Assembly (NCBI GenBank): GCA_944474755.1
Contig: OX104112.1
Span: 91,091,756 to 91,155,755, forward strand
Length of the DNA: 64,000 nucleotides
Source of the DNA: Limnoperna fortunei
Lineage: Eukaryota; Mollusca; Bivalvia; Mytilida; Modiolidae
Direction of reading: 5' to 3'
Of the stretch, positions 24,246-38,546 are shown in pieces. The notes under the pieces were generated by a model. That model made no database searches and was not told where the DNA came from. It worked only from the letters and a program-made list of their open reading frames with translations. The position numbers were made by a program, and so were the translations under genes. The stretch's first letter is position 1; each line of letters starts with the position of its first letter.

Positions 24246-25545
24246 GAAAATACACAAAAAAGAAGTTTTATACACATTTAGGAGGAAGAAATCAAATTTC
24301 GAATACGTAGGGGCACCTCGAGGAAATTAGAAAAAAATGAGACTCCCCCTTTTTGACCTTCATTTTTCAGCCAGAAAAGCAATGCGAACCTATATTTTTA
24401 ATAACACCAAATAAACCCCCTATTCTTTAACATAAATAATCTCTCTTAATTTAACATTAAATTAACTTTGTCTTTCAAGGAAATAATAATCGAAAAGGGG
24501 TACCCCATATGGAAAATAACATAGAAAGGCCATTGGTCCATTGTATTCTATACATGTTTCTTTTTGGCATTTGAATTCCGCAAATTTTACTTTAAGCGCA
24601 TAAATTCAGCATAAAATCATAGATTATGACAAAATTCATTGTTTATATTCACGTTTTAATTAGCTATAGTCTATTTCATGAAACATGCTATTTTCAATGC
24701 AACGTTAGGGGTGGGAATGATGAAACAATGACGGAAAGGCTCGTGGTCAATGTGTACACTACATTTGGAGTTTGTATGTTACAGGACGCATAAAACAGCA
24801 AATTTAGTCTAATTCAGTGATTCAAATTGAACTTTTGACAATATAAAAGAACTATGATCTTTACGTTTTTTTCGGCCCTAATCTGACTTTCTGGTTGTGT
24901 TATAATAATGGGCGATAATTTCACAAATGTTAAACGATTTCGAAACGCTGTTTACAAATCACCGAAGTAAGGTCCAGCATTCAACCATAATGTTGTACTA
25001 TGAAATTTAGGTCAGTTTTGAACAAGTTATAGTCTGTTTCAAAAACCGTTAATTTTCGGAAGATCATTTAGACCGCATTTCGTTCGTTCATTTGTGAACC
25101 CTGAATGAAAATTTAAGATAGAACAATCGTCGAACATAGGCATCTACACATGCTATGTGAAAAACACCAACAGTAAAGATAAAAAACATCAATTTTGAAG
25201 CGCAGCACAAACTGAGGAGAAAAAAACTACTTGCAAAAACGCGCCTTTTTTTCTAGGGGTGGCCTTTAAAAAACGGCACTTAAAGCATAAAGGAACATCG
25301 ATGTATATGCCCAACTACATACAAGTTTTGTAATTGAATCAACAGTACTAAAGGTATGCAATTTGCTTAATTCTGCATCCATTTAATATCTCTATAGGTA
25401 TCAATGTACTATTGCATAACGGTATGGGCGCGGCCATTTTATGAGCACAAAGTAAAGCGTGAAAAAAACTGTCAGGTTAAACGCGATTGGTCAATAATGA
25501 TTGTTAAAGTAAATATATTTTGGAAAGAAATGCAATCTTTGGTAT
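24246..25545 (+). repeat. Satellite copy 19, one substitution
   Basis: It has G to A at 25097 (unit 852), inside the degraded start box of sub-monomer m5 (TGTGGACCC to TGTGAACCC). Confidence 0.93.
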
Positions 25546-26845
25546 GAAAATACACAAAAAAGAAGTTTTATACACATTTAGGAGGAAGAAATCAAATTTC
25601 GAATACGTAGGGGCACCTCGAGGAAATTAGAAAAAAATGAGACTCCCCCTTTTTGACCTTCATTTTTCAGCCAGAAAAGCAATGCGAACCTATATTTTTA
25701 ATAACACCAAATAAACCCCCTATTCTTTAACATAAATAATCTCTCTTAATTTAACATTAAATTAACTTTGTCTTTCAAGGAAATAATAATCGAAAAGGGG
25801 TACCCCATATGGAAAATAACATAGAAAGGCCATTGGTCCATTGTATTCTATACATGTTTCTTTTTGGCATTTGAATTCCGCAAATTTTACTTTAAGCGCA
25901 TAAATTCAGCATAAAATCATAGATTATGACAAAATTCATTGTTTATATTCACGTTTTAATTAGCTATAGTCTATTTCATGAAACATGCTATTTTCAATGC
26001 AACGTTAGGGGTGGGAATGATGAAACAATGACGGAAAGGCTCGTGGTCAATGTGTACACTACATTTGGAGTTTGTATGTTACAGGACGCATAAAACAGCA
26101 AATTTAGTCTAATTCAGTGATTCAAATTGAACTTTTGACAATATAAAAGAACTATGATCTTTACGTTTTTTTCGGCCCTAATCTGACTTTCTGGTTGTGT
26201 TATAATAATGGGCGATAATTTCACAAATGTTAAACGATTTCGAAACGCTGTTTACAAATCACCGAAGTAAGGTCCAGCATTCAACCATAATGTTGTACTA
26301 TGAAATTTAGGTCAGTTTTGAACAAGTTATAGTCTGTTTCAAAAACCGTTAATTTTCGGAAGATCATTTAGACCGCATTTCGTTCGTTCATTTGTGGACC
26401 CTGAATGAAAATTTAAGATAGAACAATCGTCGAACATAGGCATCTACACATGCTATGTGAAAAACACCAACAGTAAAGATAAAAAACATCAATTTTGAAG
26501 CGCAGCACAAACTGAGGAGAAAAAAACTACTTGCAAAAACGCGCCTTTTTTTCTAGGGGTGGCCTTTAAAAAACGGCACTTAAAGCATAAAGGAACATCG
26601 ATGTATATGCCCAACTACATACAAGTTTTGTAATTGAATCAACAGTACTAAAGGTATGCAATTTGCTTAATTCTGCATCCATTTAATATCTCTATAGGTA
26701 TCAATGTACTATTGCATAACGGTATGGGCGCGGCCATTTTATGAACACAAAGTAAAGCGTGAAAAAAACTGTCAGGTTAAACGCGATTGGTCAATAATGA
26801 TTGTTAAAGTAAATATATTTTGGAAAGAAATGCAATCTTTGGTAT
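25546..26845 (+). repeat. Satellite copy 20, G1200A variant
   Basis: It has G to A at 26745 (unit 1200, ATGAGCAC to ATGAACAC). The same change occurs in copy 23 but not in the two copies between them. Confidence 0.94.
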
Positions 26846-29445
26846 GAAAATACACAAAAAAGAAGTTTTATACACATTTAGGAGGAAGAAATCAAATTTC
26901 GAATACGTAGGGGCACCTCGAGGAAATTAGAAAAAAATGAGACTCCCCCTTTTTGACCTTCATTTTTCAGCCAGAAAAGCAATGCGAACCTATATTTTTA
27001 ATAACACCAAATAAACCCCCTATTCTTTAACATAAATAATCTCTCTTAATTTAACATTAAATTAACTTTGTCTTTCAAGGAAATAATAATCGAAAAGGGG
27101 TACCCCATATGGAAAATAACATAGAAAGGCCATTGGTCCATTGTATTCTATACATGTTTCTTTTTGGCATTTGAATTCCGCAAATTTTACTTTAAGCGCA
27201 TAAATTCAGCATAAAATCATAGATTATGACAAAATTCATTGTTTATATTCACGTTTTAATTAGCTATAGTCTATTTCATGAAACATGCTATTTTCAATGC
27301 AACGTTAGGGGTGGGAATGATGAAACAATGACGGAAAGGCTCGTGGTCAATGTGTACACTACATTTGGAGTTTGTATGTTACAGGACGCATAAAACAGCA
27401 AATTTAGTCTAATTCAGTGATTCAAATTGAACTTTTGACAATATAAAAGAACTATGATCTTTACGTTTTTTTCGGCCCTAATCTGACTTTCTGGTTGTGT
27501 TATAATAATGGGCGATAATTTCACAAATGTTAAACGATTTCGAAACGCTGTTTACAAATCACCGAAGTAAGGTCCAGCATTCAACCATAATGTTGTACTA
27601 TGAAATTTAGGTCAGTTTTGAACAAGTTATAGTCTGTTTCAAAAACCGTTAATTTTCGGAAGATCATTTAGACCGCATTTCGTTCGTTCATTTGTGGACC
27701 CTGAATGAAAATTTAAGATAGAACAATCGTCGAACATAGGCATCTACACATGCTATGTGAAAAACACCAACAGTAAAGATAAAAAACATCAATTTTGAAG
27801 CGCAGCACAAACTGAGGAGAAAAAAACTACTTGCAAAAACGCGCCTTTTTTTCTAGGGGTGGCCTTTAAAAAACGGCACTTAAAGCATAAAGGAACATCG
27901 ATGTATATGCCCAACTACATACAAGTTTTGTAATTGAATCAACAGTACTAAAGGTATGCAATTTGCTTAATTCTGCATCCATTTAATATCTCTATAGGTA
28001 TCAATGTACTATTGCATAACGGTATGGGCGCGGCCATTTTATGAGCACAAAGTAAAGCGTGAAAAAAACTGTCAGGTTAAACGCGATTGGTCAATAATGA
28101 TTGTTAAAGTAAATATATTTTGGAAAGAAATGCAATCTTTGGTATGAAAATACACAAAAAAGAAGTTTTATACACATTTAGGAGGAAGAAATCAAATTTC
28201 GAATACGTAGGGGCACCTCGAGGAAATTAGAAAAAAATGAGACTCCCCCTTTTTGACCTTCATTTTTCAGCCAGAAAAGCAATGCGAACCTATATTTTTA
28301 ATAACACCAAATAAACCCCCTATTCTTTAACATAAATAATCTCTCTTAATTTAACATTAAATTAACTTTGTCTTTCAAGGAAATAATAATCGAAAAGGGG
28401 TACCCCATATGGAAAATAACATAGAAAGGCCATTGGTCCATTGTATTCTATACATGTTTCTTTTTGGCATTTGAATTCCGCAAATTTTACTTTAAGCGCA
28501 TAAATTCAGCATAAAATCATAGATTATGACAAAATTCATTGTTTATATTCACGTTTTAATTAGCTATAGTCTATTTCATGAAACATGCTATTTTCAATGC
28601 AACGTTAGGGGTGGGAATGATGAAACAATGACGGAAAGGCTCGTGGTCAATGTGTACACTACATTTGGAGTTTGTATGTTACAGGACGCATAAAACAGCA
28701 AATTTAGTCTAATTCAGTGATTCAAATTGAACTTTTGACAATATAAAAGAACTATGATCTTTACGTTTTTTTCGGCCCTAATCTGACTTTCTGGTTGTGT
28801 TATAATAATGGGCGATAATTTCACAAATGTTAAACGATTTCGAAACGCTGTTTACAAATCACCGAAGTAAGGTCCAGCATTCAACCATAATGTTGTACTA
28901 TGAAATTTAGGTCAGTTTTGAACAAGTTATAGTCTGTTTCAAAAACCGTTAATTTTCGGAAGATCATTTAGACCGCATTTCGTTCGTTCATTTGTGGACC
29001 CTGAATGAAAATTTAAGATAGAACAATCGTCGAACATAGGCATCTACACATGCTATGTGAAAAACACCAACAGTAAAGATAAAAAACATCAATTTTGAAG
29101 CGCAGCACAAACTGAGGAGAAAAAAACTACTTGCAAAAACGCGCCTTTTTTTCTAGGGGTGGCCTTTAAAAAACGGCACTTAAAGCATAAAGGAACATCG
29201 ATGTATATGCCCAACTACATACAAGTTTTGTAATTGAATCAACAGTACTAAAGGTATGCAATTTGCTTAATTCTGCATCCATTTAATATCTCTATAGGTA
29301 TCAATGTACTATTGCATAACGGTATGGGCGCGGCCATTTTATGAGCACAAAGTAAAGCGTGAAAAAAACTGTCAGGTTAAACGCGATTGGTCAATAATGA
29401 TTGTTAAAGTAAATATATTTTGGAAAGAAATGCAATCTTTGGTAT
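26846..29445 (+). repeat. Satellite copies 21-22, consensus sequence
   Basis: Two 1300 bp copies starting at 26846 and 28146. Both carry the usual G at unit position 1200, though they lie between the two copies with A. Confidence 0.93.
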
Positions 29446-30745
29446 GAAAATACACAAAAAAGAAGTTTTATACACATTTAGGAGGAAGAAATCAAATTTC
29501 GAATACGTAGGGGCACCTCGAGGAAATTAGAAAAAAATGAGACTCCCCCTTTTTGACCTTCATTTTTCAGCCAGAAAAGCAATGCGAACCTATATTTTTA
29601 ATAACACCAAATAAACCCCCTATTCTTTAACATAAATAATCTCTCTTAATTTAACATTAAATTAACTTTGTCTTTCAAGGAAATAATAATCGAAAAGGGG
29701 TACCCCATATGGAAAATAACATAGAAAGGCCATTGGTCCATTGTATTCTATACATGTTTCTTTTTGGCATTTGAATTCCGCAAATTTTACTTTAAGCGCA
29801 TAAATTCAGCATAAAATCATAGATTATGACAAAATTCATTGTTTATATTCACGTTTTAATTAGCTATAGTCTATTTCATGAAACATGCTATTTTCAATGC
29901 AACGTTAGGGGTGGGAATGATGAAACAATGACGGAAAGGCTCGTGGTCAATGTGTACACTACATTTGGAGTTTGTATGTTACAGGACGCATAAAACAGCA
30001 AATTTAGTCTAATTCAGTGATTCAAATTGAACTTTTGACAATATAAAAGAACTATGATCTTTACGTTTTTTTCGGCCCTAATCTGACTTTCTGGTTGTGT
30101 TATAATAATGGGCGATAATTTCACAAATGTTAAACGATTTCGAAACGCTGTTTACAAATCACCGAAGTAAGGTCCAGCATTCAACCATAATGTTGTACTA
30201 TGAAATTTAGGTCAGTTTTGAACAAGTTATAGTCTGTTTCAAAAACCGTTAATTTTCGGAAGATCATTTAGACCGCATTTCGTTCGTTCATTTGTGGACC
30301 CTGAATGAAAATTTAAGATAGAACAATCGTCGAACATAGGCATCTACACATGCTATGTGAAAAACACCAACAGTAAAGATAAAAAACATCAATTTTGAAG
30401 CGCAGCACAAACTGAGGAGAAAAAAACTACTTGCAAAAACGCGCCTTTTTTTCTAGGGGTGGCCTTTAAAAAACGGCACTTAAAGCATAAAGGAACATCG
30501 ATGTATATGCCCAACTACATACAAGTTTTGTAATTGAATCAACAGTACTAAAGGTATGCAATTTGCTTAATTCTGCATCCATTTAATATCTCTATAGGTA
30601 TCAATGTACTATTGCATAACGGTATGGGCGCGGCCATTTTATGAACACAAAGTAAAGCGTGAAAAAAACTGTCAGGTTAAACGCGATTGGTCAATAATGA
30701 TTGTTAAAGTAAATATATTTTGGAAAGAAATGCAATCTTTGGTAT
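29446..30745 (+). repeat. Satellite copy 23, G1200A variant shared with copy 20
   Basis: It has G to A at 30645 (unit 1200), exactly 3900 bp after the same change in copy 20. It is otherwise consensus. Confidence 0.94.
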
Positions 30746-32045
30746 GAAAATACACAAAAAAGAAGTTTTATACACATTTAGGAGGAAGAAATCAAATTTC
30801 GAATACGTAGGGGCACCTCGAGGAAATTAGAAAAAAATGAGACTCCCCCTTTTTGACCTTCATTTTTCAGCCAGAAAAGCAATGCGAACCTATATTTTTA
30901 ATAACACCAAATAAACCCCCTATTCTTTAACATAAATAATCTCTCTTAATTTAACATTAAATTAACTTTGTCTTTCAAGGAAATAATAATCGAAAAGGGG
31001 TACCCCATATGGAAAATAACATAGAAAGGCCATTGGTCCATTGTATTCTATACATGTTTCTTTTTGGCATTTGAATTCCGCAAATTTTACTTTAAGCGCA
31101 TAAATTCAGCATAAAATCATAGATTATGACAAAATTCATTGTTTATATTCACGTTTTAATTAGCTATAGTCTATTTCATGAAACATGCTATTTTCAATGC
31201 AACGTTAGGGGTGGGAATGATGAAACAATGACGGAAAGGCTCGTGGTCAATGTGTACACTACATTTGGAGTTTGTATGTTACAGGACGCATAAAACAGCA
31301 AATTTAGTCTAATTCAGTGATTCAAATTGAACTTTTGACAATATAAAAGAACTATGATCTTTACGTTTTTTTCGGCCCTAATCTGACTTTCTGGTTGTGT
31401 TATAATAATGGGCGATAATTTCACAAATGTTAAACGATTTCGAAACGCTGTTTACAAATCACCGAAGTAAGGTCCAGCATTCAACCATAATGTTGTACTA
31501 TGAAATTTAGGTCAGTTTTGAACAAGTTATAGTCTGTTTCAAAAACCGTTAATTTTCGGAAGATCATTTAGACCGCATTTCGTTCGTTCATTTGTGGACC
31601 CTGAATGAAAATTTAAGATAGAACAATCGTCGAACATAGGCATCTACACATGCTATGTGAAAAACACCAACAGTAAAGATAAAAAACATCAATTTTGAAG
31701 CGCAGCACAAACTGAGGAGAAAAAAACTACTTGCAAAAACGCGCCTTTTTTTCTAGGGGTGGCCTTTAAAAAACGGCACTTAAAGCATAAAGGAACATCG
31801 ATGTATATGCCCAACTACATACAAGTTTTGTAATTGAATCAACAGTACTAAAGGTATGCAATTTGCTTAATTCTGCATCCATTTAATATCTCTATAGGTA
31901 TCAATGTACTATTGCATAACGGTATGGGCGCGGCCATTTTATGAGCACAAAGTAAAGCGTGAAAAAAACTGTCAGGTTAAACGCGATTGGTCAATAATGA
32001 TTGTTAAAGTAAATATATTTTGGAAAGAAATGCAATCTTTGGTAT
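30746..32045 (+). repeat. Satellite copy 24, consensus sequence
   Basis: One 1300 bp copy with no difference seen. Confidence 0.93.
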
Positions 32046-33346
32046 GAAAATACACAAAAAAGAAGTTTTATACACATTTAGGAGGAAGAAATCAAATTTC
32101 GAATACGTAGGGGCACCTCGAGGAAATTAGAAAAAAATGAGACTCCCCCTTTTTGACCTTCATTTTTCAGCCAGAAAAGCAATGCGAACCTATATTTTTA
32201 ATAACACCAAATAAACCCCCCTATTCTTTAACATAAATAATCTCTCTTAATTTAACATTAAATTAACTTTGTCTTTCAAGGAAATAATAATCGAAAAGGG
32301 GTACCCCATATGGAAAATAACATAGAAAGGCCATTGGTCCATTGTATTCTATACATGTTTCTTTTTGGCATTTGAATTCCGCAAATTTTACTTTAAGCGC
32401 ATAAATTCAGCATAAAATCATAGATTATGACAAAATTCATTGTTTATATTCACGTTTTAATTAGCTATAGTCTATTTCATGAAACATGCTATTTTCAATG
32501 CAACGTTAGGGGTGGGAATGATGAAACAATGACGGAAAGGCTCGTGGTCAATGTGTACACTACATTTGGAGTTTGTATGTTACAGGACGCATAAAACAGC
32601 AAATTTAGTCTAATTCAGTGATTCAAATTGAACTTTTGATAATATAAAAGAACTATGATCTTTACGTTTTTTTCGGCCCTAATCTGACTTTCTGGTTGTG
32701 TTATAATAATGGGCGATAATTTCACAAATGTTAAACGATTTCGAAACGCTGTTTACAAATCACCGAAGTAAGGTCCAGCATTCAACCATAATGTTGTACT
32801 ATGAAATTTAGGTCAGTTTTGAACAAGTTATAGTCTGTTTCAAAAACCGTTAATTTTCGGAAGATCATTTAGACCGCATTTCGTTCGTTCATTTGTGGAC
32901 CCTGAATGAAAATTTAAGATAGAACAATCGTCGAACATAGGCATCTACACATGCTATGTGAAAAACACCAACAGTAAAGATAAAAAACATCAATTTTGAA
33001 GCGCAGCACAAACTGAGGAGAAAAAAACTACTTGCAAAAACGCGCCTTTTTTTCTAGGGGTGGCCTTTAAAAAACGGCACTTAAAGCATAAAGGAACATC
33101 GATGTATATGCCCAACTACATACAAGTTTTGTAATTGAATCAACAGTACTAAAGGTATGCAATTTGCTTAATTCTGCATCCATTTAATATCTCTATAGGT
33201 ATCAATGTACTATTGCATAACGGTATGGGCGCGGCCATTTTATGAGCACAAAGTAAAGCGTGAAAAAAACTGTCAGGTTAAACGCGATTGGTCAATAATG
33301 ATTGTTAAAGTAAATATATTTTGGAAAGAAATGCAATCTTTGGTAT
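32046..33346 (+). repeat. Satellite copy 25, 1301 bp (C5 to C6) and one substitution
   Basis: A C tract at 32216-32221 has six C where other copies have five (unit 171-175). C to T at 32640 (unit 594) changes TTTGACAAT to TTTGATAAT. Confidence 0.93.
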
Positions 33347-34646
33347 GAAAATACACAAAAAAGAAGTTTTATACACATTTAGGAGGAAGAAATCAAATTT
33401 CGAATACGTAGGGGCACCTCGAGGAAATTAGAAAAAAATGAGACTCCCCCTTTTTGACCTTCATTTTTCAGCCAGAAAAGCAATGCGAACCTATATTTTT
33501 AATAACACCAAATAAACCCCCTATTCTTTAACATAAATAATCTCTCTTAATTTAACATTAAATTAACTTTGTCTTTCAAGGAAATAATAATCGAAAAGGG
33601 GTACCCCATATGGAAAATAACATAGAAAGGCCATTGGTCCATTGTATTCTATACATGTTTCTTTTTGGCATTTGAATTCCGCAAATTTTACTTTAAGCGC
33701 ATAAATTCAGCATAAAATCATAGATTATGACAAAATTCATTGTTTATATTCACGTTTTAATTAGCTATAGTCTATTTCATGAAACATGCTATTTTCAATG
33801 CAACGTTAGGGGTGGGAATGATGAAACAATGACGGAAAGGCTCGTGGTCAATGTGTACACTACATTTGGAGTTTGTATGTTACAGGACGCATAAAACAGC
33901 AAATTTAGTCTAATTCAGTGATTCAAATTGAACTTTTGACAATATAAAAGAACTATGATCTTTACGTTTTTTTCGGCCCTAATCTGACTTTCTGGTTGTG
34001 TTATAATAATGGGCGATAATTTCACAAATGTTAAACGATTTCGAAACGCTGTTTACAAATCACCGAAGTAAGGTCCAGCATTCAACCATAATGTTGTACT
34101 ATGAAATTTAGGTCAGTTTTGAACAAGTTATAGTCTGTTTCAAAAACCGTTAATTTTCGGAAGATCATTTAGACCGCATTTCGTTCGTTCATTTGTGGAC
34201 CCTGAATGAAAATTTAAGATAGAACAATCGTCGAACATAGGCATCTACACATGCTATGTGAAAAACACCAACAGTAAAGATAAAAAACATCAATTTTGAA
34301 GCGCAGCACAAACTGAGGAGAAAAAAACTACTTGCAAAAACGCGCCTTTTTTTCTAGGGGTGGCCTTTAAAAAACGGCACTTAAAGCATAAAGGAACATC
34401 GATGTATATGCCCAACTACATACAAGTTTTGTAATTGAATCAACAGTACTAAAGGTATGCAATTTGCTTAATTCTGCATCCATTTAATATCTCTATAGGT
34501 ATCAATGTACTATTGCATAACGGTATGGGCGCGGCCATTTTATGAGCACAAAGTAAAGCGTGAAAAAAACTGTCAGGTTAAACGCGATTGGTCAATAATG
34601 ATTGTTAAAGTAAATATATTTTGGAAAGAAATGCAATCTTTGGTAT
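33347..34646 (+). repeat. Satellite copy 26, consensus sequence
   Basis: One 1300 bp copy with no difference seen. Confidence 0.93.
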
Positions 34647-35946
34647 GAAAATACACAAAAAAGAAGTTATATACACATTTAGGAGGAAGAAATCAAATTT
34701 CGAATACGTAGGGGCACCTCGAGGAAATTAGAAAAAAATGAGACTCCCCCTTTTTGACCTTCATTTTTCAGCCAGAAAAGCAATGCGAACCTATATTTTT
34801 AATAACACCAAATAAACCCCCTATTCTTTAACATAAATAATCTCTCTTAATTTAACATTAAATTAACTTTGTCTTTCAAGGAAATAATAATCGAAAAGGG
34901 GTACCCCATATGGAAAATAACATAGAAAGGCCATTGGTCCATTGTATTCTATACATGTTTCTTTTTGGCATTTGAATTCCGCAAATTTTACTTTAAGCGC
35001 ATAAATTCAGCATAAAATCATAGATTATGACAAAATTCATTGTTTATATTCACGTTTTAATTAGCTATAGTCTATTTCATGAAACATGCTATTTTCAATG
35101 CAACGTTAGGGGTGGGAATGATGAAACAATGACGGAAAGGCTCGTGGTCAATGTGTACACTACATTTGGAGTTTGTATGTTACAGGACGCATAAAACAGC
35201 AAATTTAGTCTAATTCAGTGATTCAAATTGAACTTTTGACAATATAAAAGAACTATGATCTTTACGTTTTTTTCGGCCCTAATCTGACTTTCTGGTTGTG
35301 TTATAATAATGGGCGATAATTTCACAAATGTTAAACGATTTCGAAACGCTGTTTACAAATCACCGAAGTAAGGTCCAGCATTCAACCATAATGTTGTACT
35401 ATGAAATTTAGGTCAGTTTTGAACAAGTTATAGTCTGTTTCAAAAACCGTTAATTTTCGGAAGATCATTTAGACCGCATTTCGTTCGTTCATTTGTGGAC
35501 CCTGAATGAAAATTTAAGATAGAACAATCGTCGAACATAGGCATCTACACATGCTATGTGAAAAACACCAACAGTAAAGATAAAAAACATCAATTTTGAA
35601 GCGCAGCACAAACTGAGGAGAAAAAAACTACTTGCAAAAACGCGCCTTTTTTTCTAGGGGTGGCCTTTAAAAAACGGCACTTAAAGCATAAAGGAACATC
35701 GATGTATATGCCCAACTACATACAAGTTTTGTAATTGAATCAACAGTACTAAAGGTATGCAATTTGCTTAATTCTGCATCCATTTAATATCTCTATAGGT
35801 ATCAATGTACTATTGCATAACGGTATGGGCGCGGCCATTTTATGAGCACAAAGTAAAGCGTGAAAAAAACTGTCAGGTTAAACGCGATTGGTCAATAATG
35901 ATTGTTAAAGTAAATATATTTTGGAAAGAAATGCAATCTTTGGTAT
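34647..35946 (+). repeat. Satellite copy 27, one substitution
   Basis: It has T to A at 34669 (unit 23), changing GAAGTTTTATAC to GAAGTTATATAC. Confidence 0.93.
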
Positions 35947-38546
35947 GAAAATACACAAAAAAGAAGTTTTATACACATTTAGGAGGAAGAAATCAAATTT
36001 CGAATACGTAGGGGCACCTCGAGGAAATTAGAAAAAAATGAGACTCCCCCTTTTTGACCTTCATTTTTCAGCCAGAAAAGCAATGCGAACCTATATTTTT
36101 AATAACACCAAATAAACCCCCTATTCTTTAACATAAATAATCTCTCTTAATTTAACATTAAATTAACTTTGTCTTTCAAGGAAATAATAATCGAAAAGGG
36201 GTACCCCATATGGAAAATAACATAGAAAGGCCATTGGTCCATTGTATTCTATACATGTTTCTTTTTGGCATTTGAATTCCGCAAATTTTACTTTAAGCGC
36301 ATAAATTCAGCATAAAATCATAGATTATGACAAAATTCATTGTTTATATTCACGTTTTAATTAGCTATAGTCTATTTCATGAAACATGCTATTTTCAATG
36401 CAACGTTAGGGGTGGGAATGATGAAACAATGACGGAAAGGCTCGTGGTCAATGTGTACACTACATTTGGAGTTTGTATGTTACAGGACGCATAAAACAGC
36501 AAATTTAGTCTAATTCAGTGATTCAAATTGAACTTTTGACAATATAAAAGAACTATGATCTTTACGTTTTTTTCGGCCCTAATCTGACTTTCTGGTTGTG
36601 TTATAATAATGGGCGATAATTTCACAAATGTTAAACGATTTCGAAACGCTGTTTACAAATCACCGAAGTAAGGTCCAGCATTCAACCATAATGTTGTACT
36701 ATGAAATTTAGGTCAGTTTTGAACAAGTTATAGTCTGTTTCAAAAACCGTTAATTTTCGGAAGATCATTTAGACCGCATTTCGTTCGTTCATTTGTGGAC
36801 CCTGAATGAAAATTTAAGATAGAACAATCGTCGAACATAGGCATCTACACATGCTATGTGAAAAACACCAACAGTAAAGATAAAAAACATCAATTTTGAA
36901 GCGCAGCACAAACTGAGGAGAAAAAAACTACTTGCAAAAACGCGCCTTTTTTTCTAGGGGTGGCCTTTAAAAAACGGCACTTAAAGCATAAAGGAACATC
37001 GATGTATATGCCCAACTACATACAAGTTTTGTAATTGAATCAACAGTACTAAAGGTATGCAATTTGCTTAATTCTGCATCCATTTAATATCTCTATAGGT
37101 ATCAATGTACTATTGCATAACGGTATGGGCGCGGCCATTTTATGAGCACAAAGTAAAGCGTGAAAAAAACTGTCAGGTTAAACGCGATTGGTCAATAATG
37201 ATTGTTAAAGTAAATATATTTTGGAAAGAAATGCAATCTTTGGTATGAAAATACACAAAAAAGAAGTTTTATACACATTTAGGAGGAAGAAATCAAATTT
37301 CGAATACGTAGGGGCACCTCGAGGAAATTAGAAAAAAATGAGACTCCCCCTTTTTGACCTTCATTTTTCAGCCAGAAAAGCAATGCGAACCTATATTTTT
37401 AATAACACCAAATAAACCCCCTATTCTTTAACATAAATAATCTCTCTTAATTTAACATTAAATTAACTTTGTCTTTCAAGGAAATAATAATCGAAAAGGG
37501 GTACCCCATATGGAAAATAACATAGAAAGGCCATTGGTCCATTGTATTCTATACATGTTTCTTTTTGGCATTTGAATTCCGCAAATTTTACTTTAAGCGC
37601 ATAAATTCAGCATAAAATCATAGATTATGACAAAATTCATTGTTTATATTCACGTTTTAATTAGCTATAGTCTATTTCATGAAACATGCTATTTTCAATG
37701 CAACGTTAGGGGTGGGAATGATGAAACAATGACGGAAAGGCTCGTGGTCAATGTGTACACTACATTTGGAGTTTGTATGTTACAGGACGCATAAAACAGC
37801 AAATTTAGTCTAATTCAGTGATTCAAATTGAACTTTTGACAATATAAAAGAACTATGATCTTTACGTTTTTTTCGGCCCTAATCTGACTTTCTGGTTGTG
37901 TTATAATAATGGGCGATAATTTCACAAATGTTAAACGATTTCGAAACGCTGTTTACAAATCACCGAAGTAAGGTCCAGCATTCAACCATAATGTTGTACT
38001 ATGAAATTTAGGTCAGTTTTGAACAAGTTATAGTCTGTTTCAAAAACCGTTAATTTTCGGAAGATCATTTAGACCGCATTTCGTTCGTTCATTTGTGGAC
38101 CCTGAATGAAAATTTAAGATAGAACAATCGTCGAACATAGGCATCTACACATGCTATGTGAAAAACACCAACAGTAAAGATAAAAAACATCAATTTTGAA
38201 GCGCAGCACAAACTGAGGAGAAAAAAACTACTTGCAAAAACGCGCCTTTTTTTCTAGGGGTGGCCTTTAAAAAACGGCACTTAAAGCATAAAGGAACATC
38301 GATGTATATGCCCAACTACATACAAGTTTTGTAATTGAATCAACAGTACTAAAGGTATGCAATTTGCTTAATTCTGCATCCATTTAATATCTCTATAGGT
38401 ATCAATGTACTATTGCATAACGGTATGGGCGCGGCCATTTTATGAGCACAAAGTAAAGCGTGAAAAAAACTGTCAGGTTAAACGCGATTGGTCAATAATG
38501 ATTGTTAAAGTAAATATATTTTGGAAAGAAATGCAATCTTTGGTAT
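35947..38546 (+). repeat. Satellite copies 28-29, consensus sequence
   Basis: Two 1300 bp copies starting at 35947 and 37247, with no difference seen. Confidence 0.93.
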
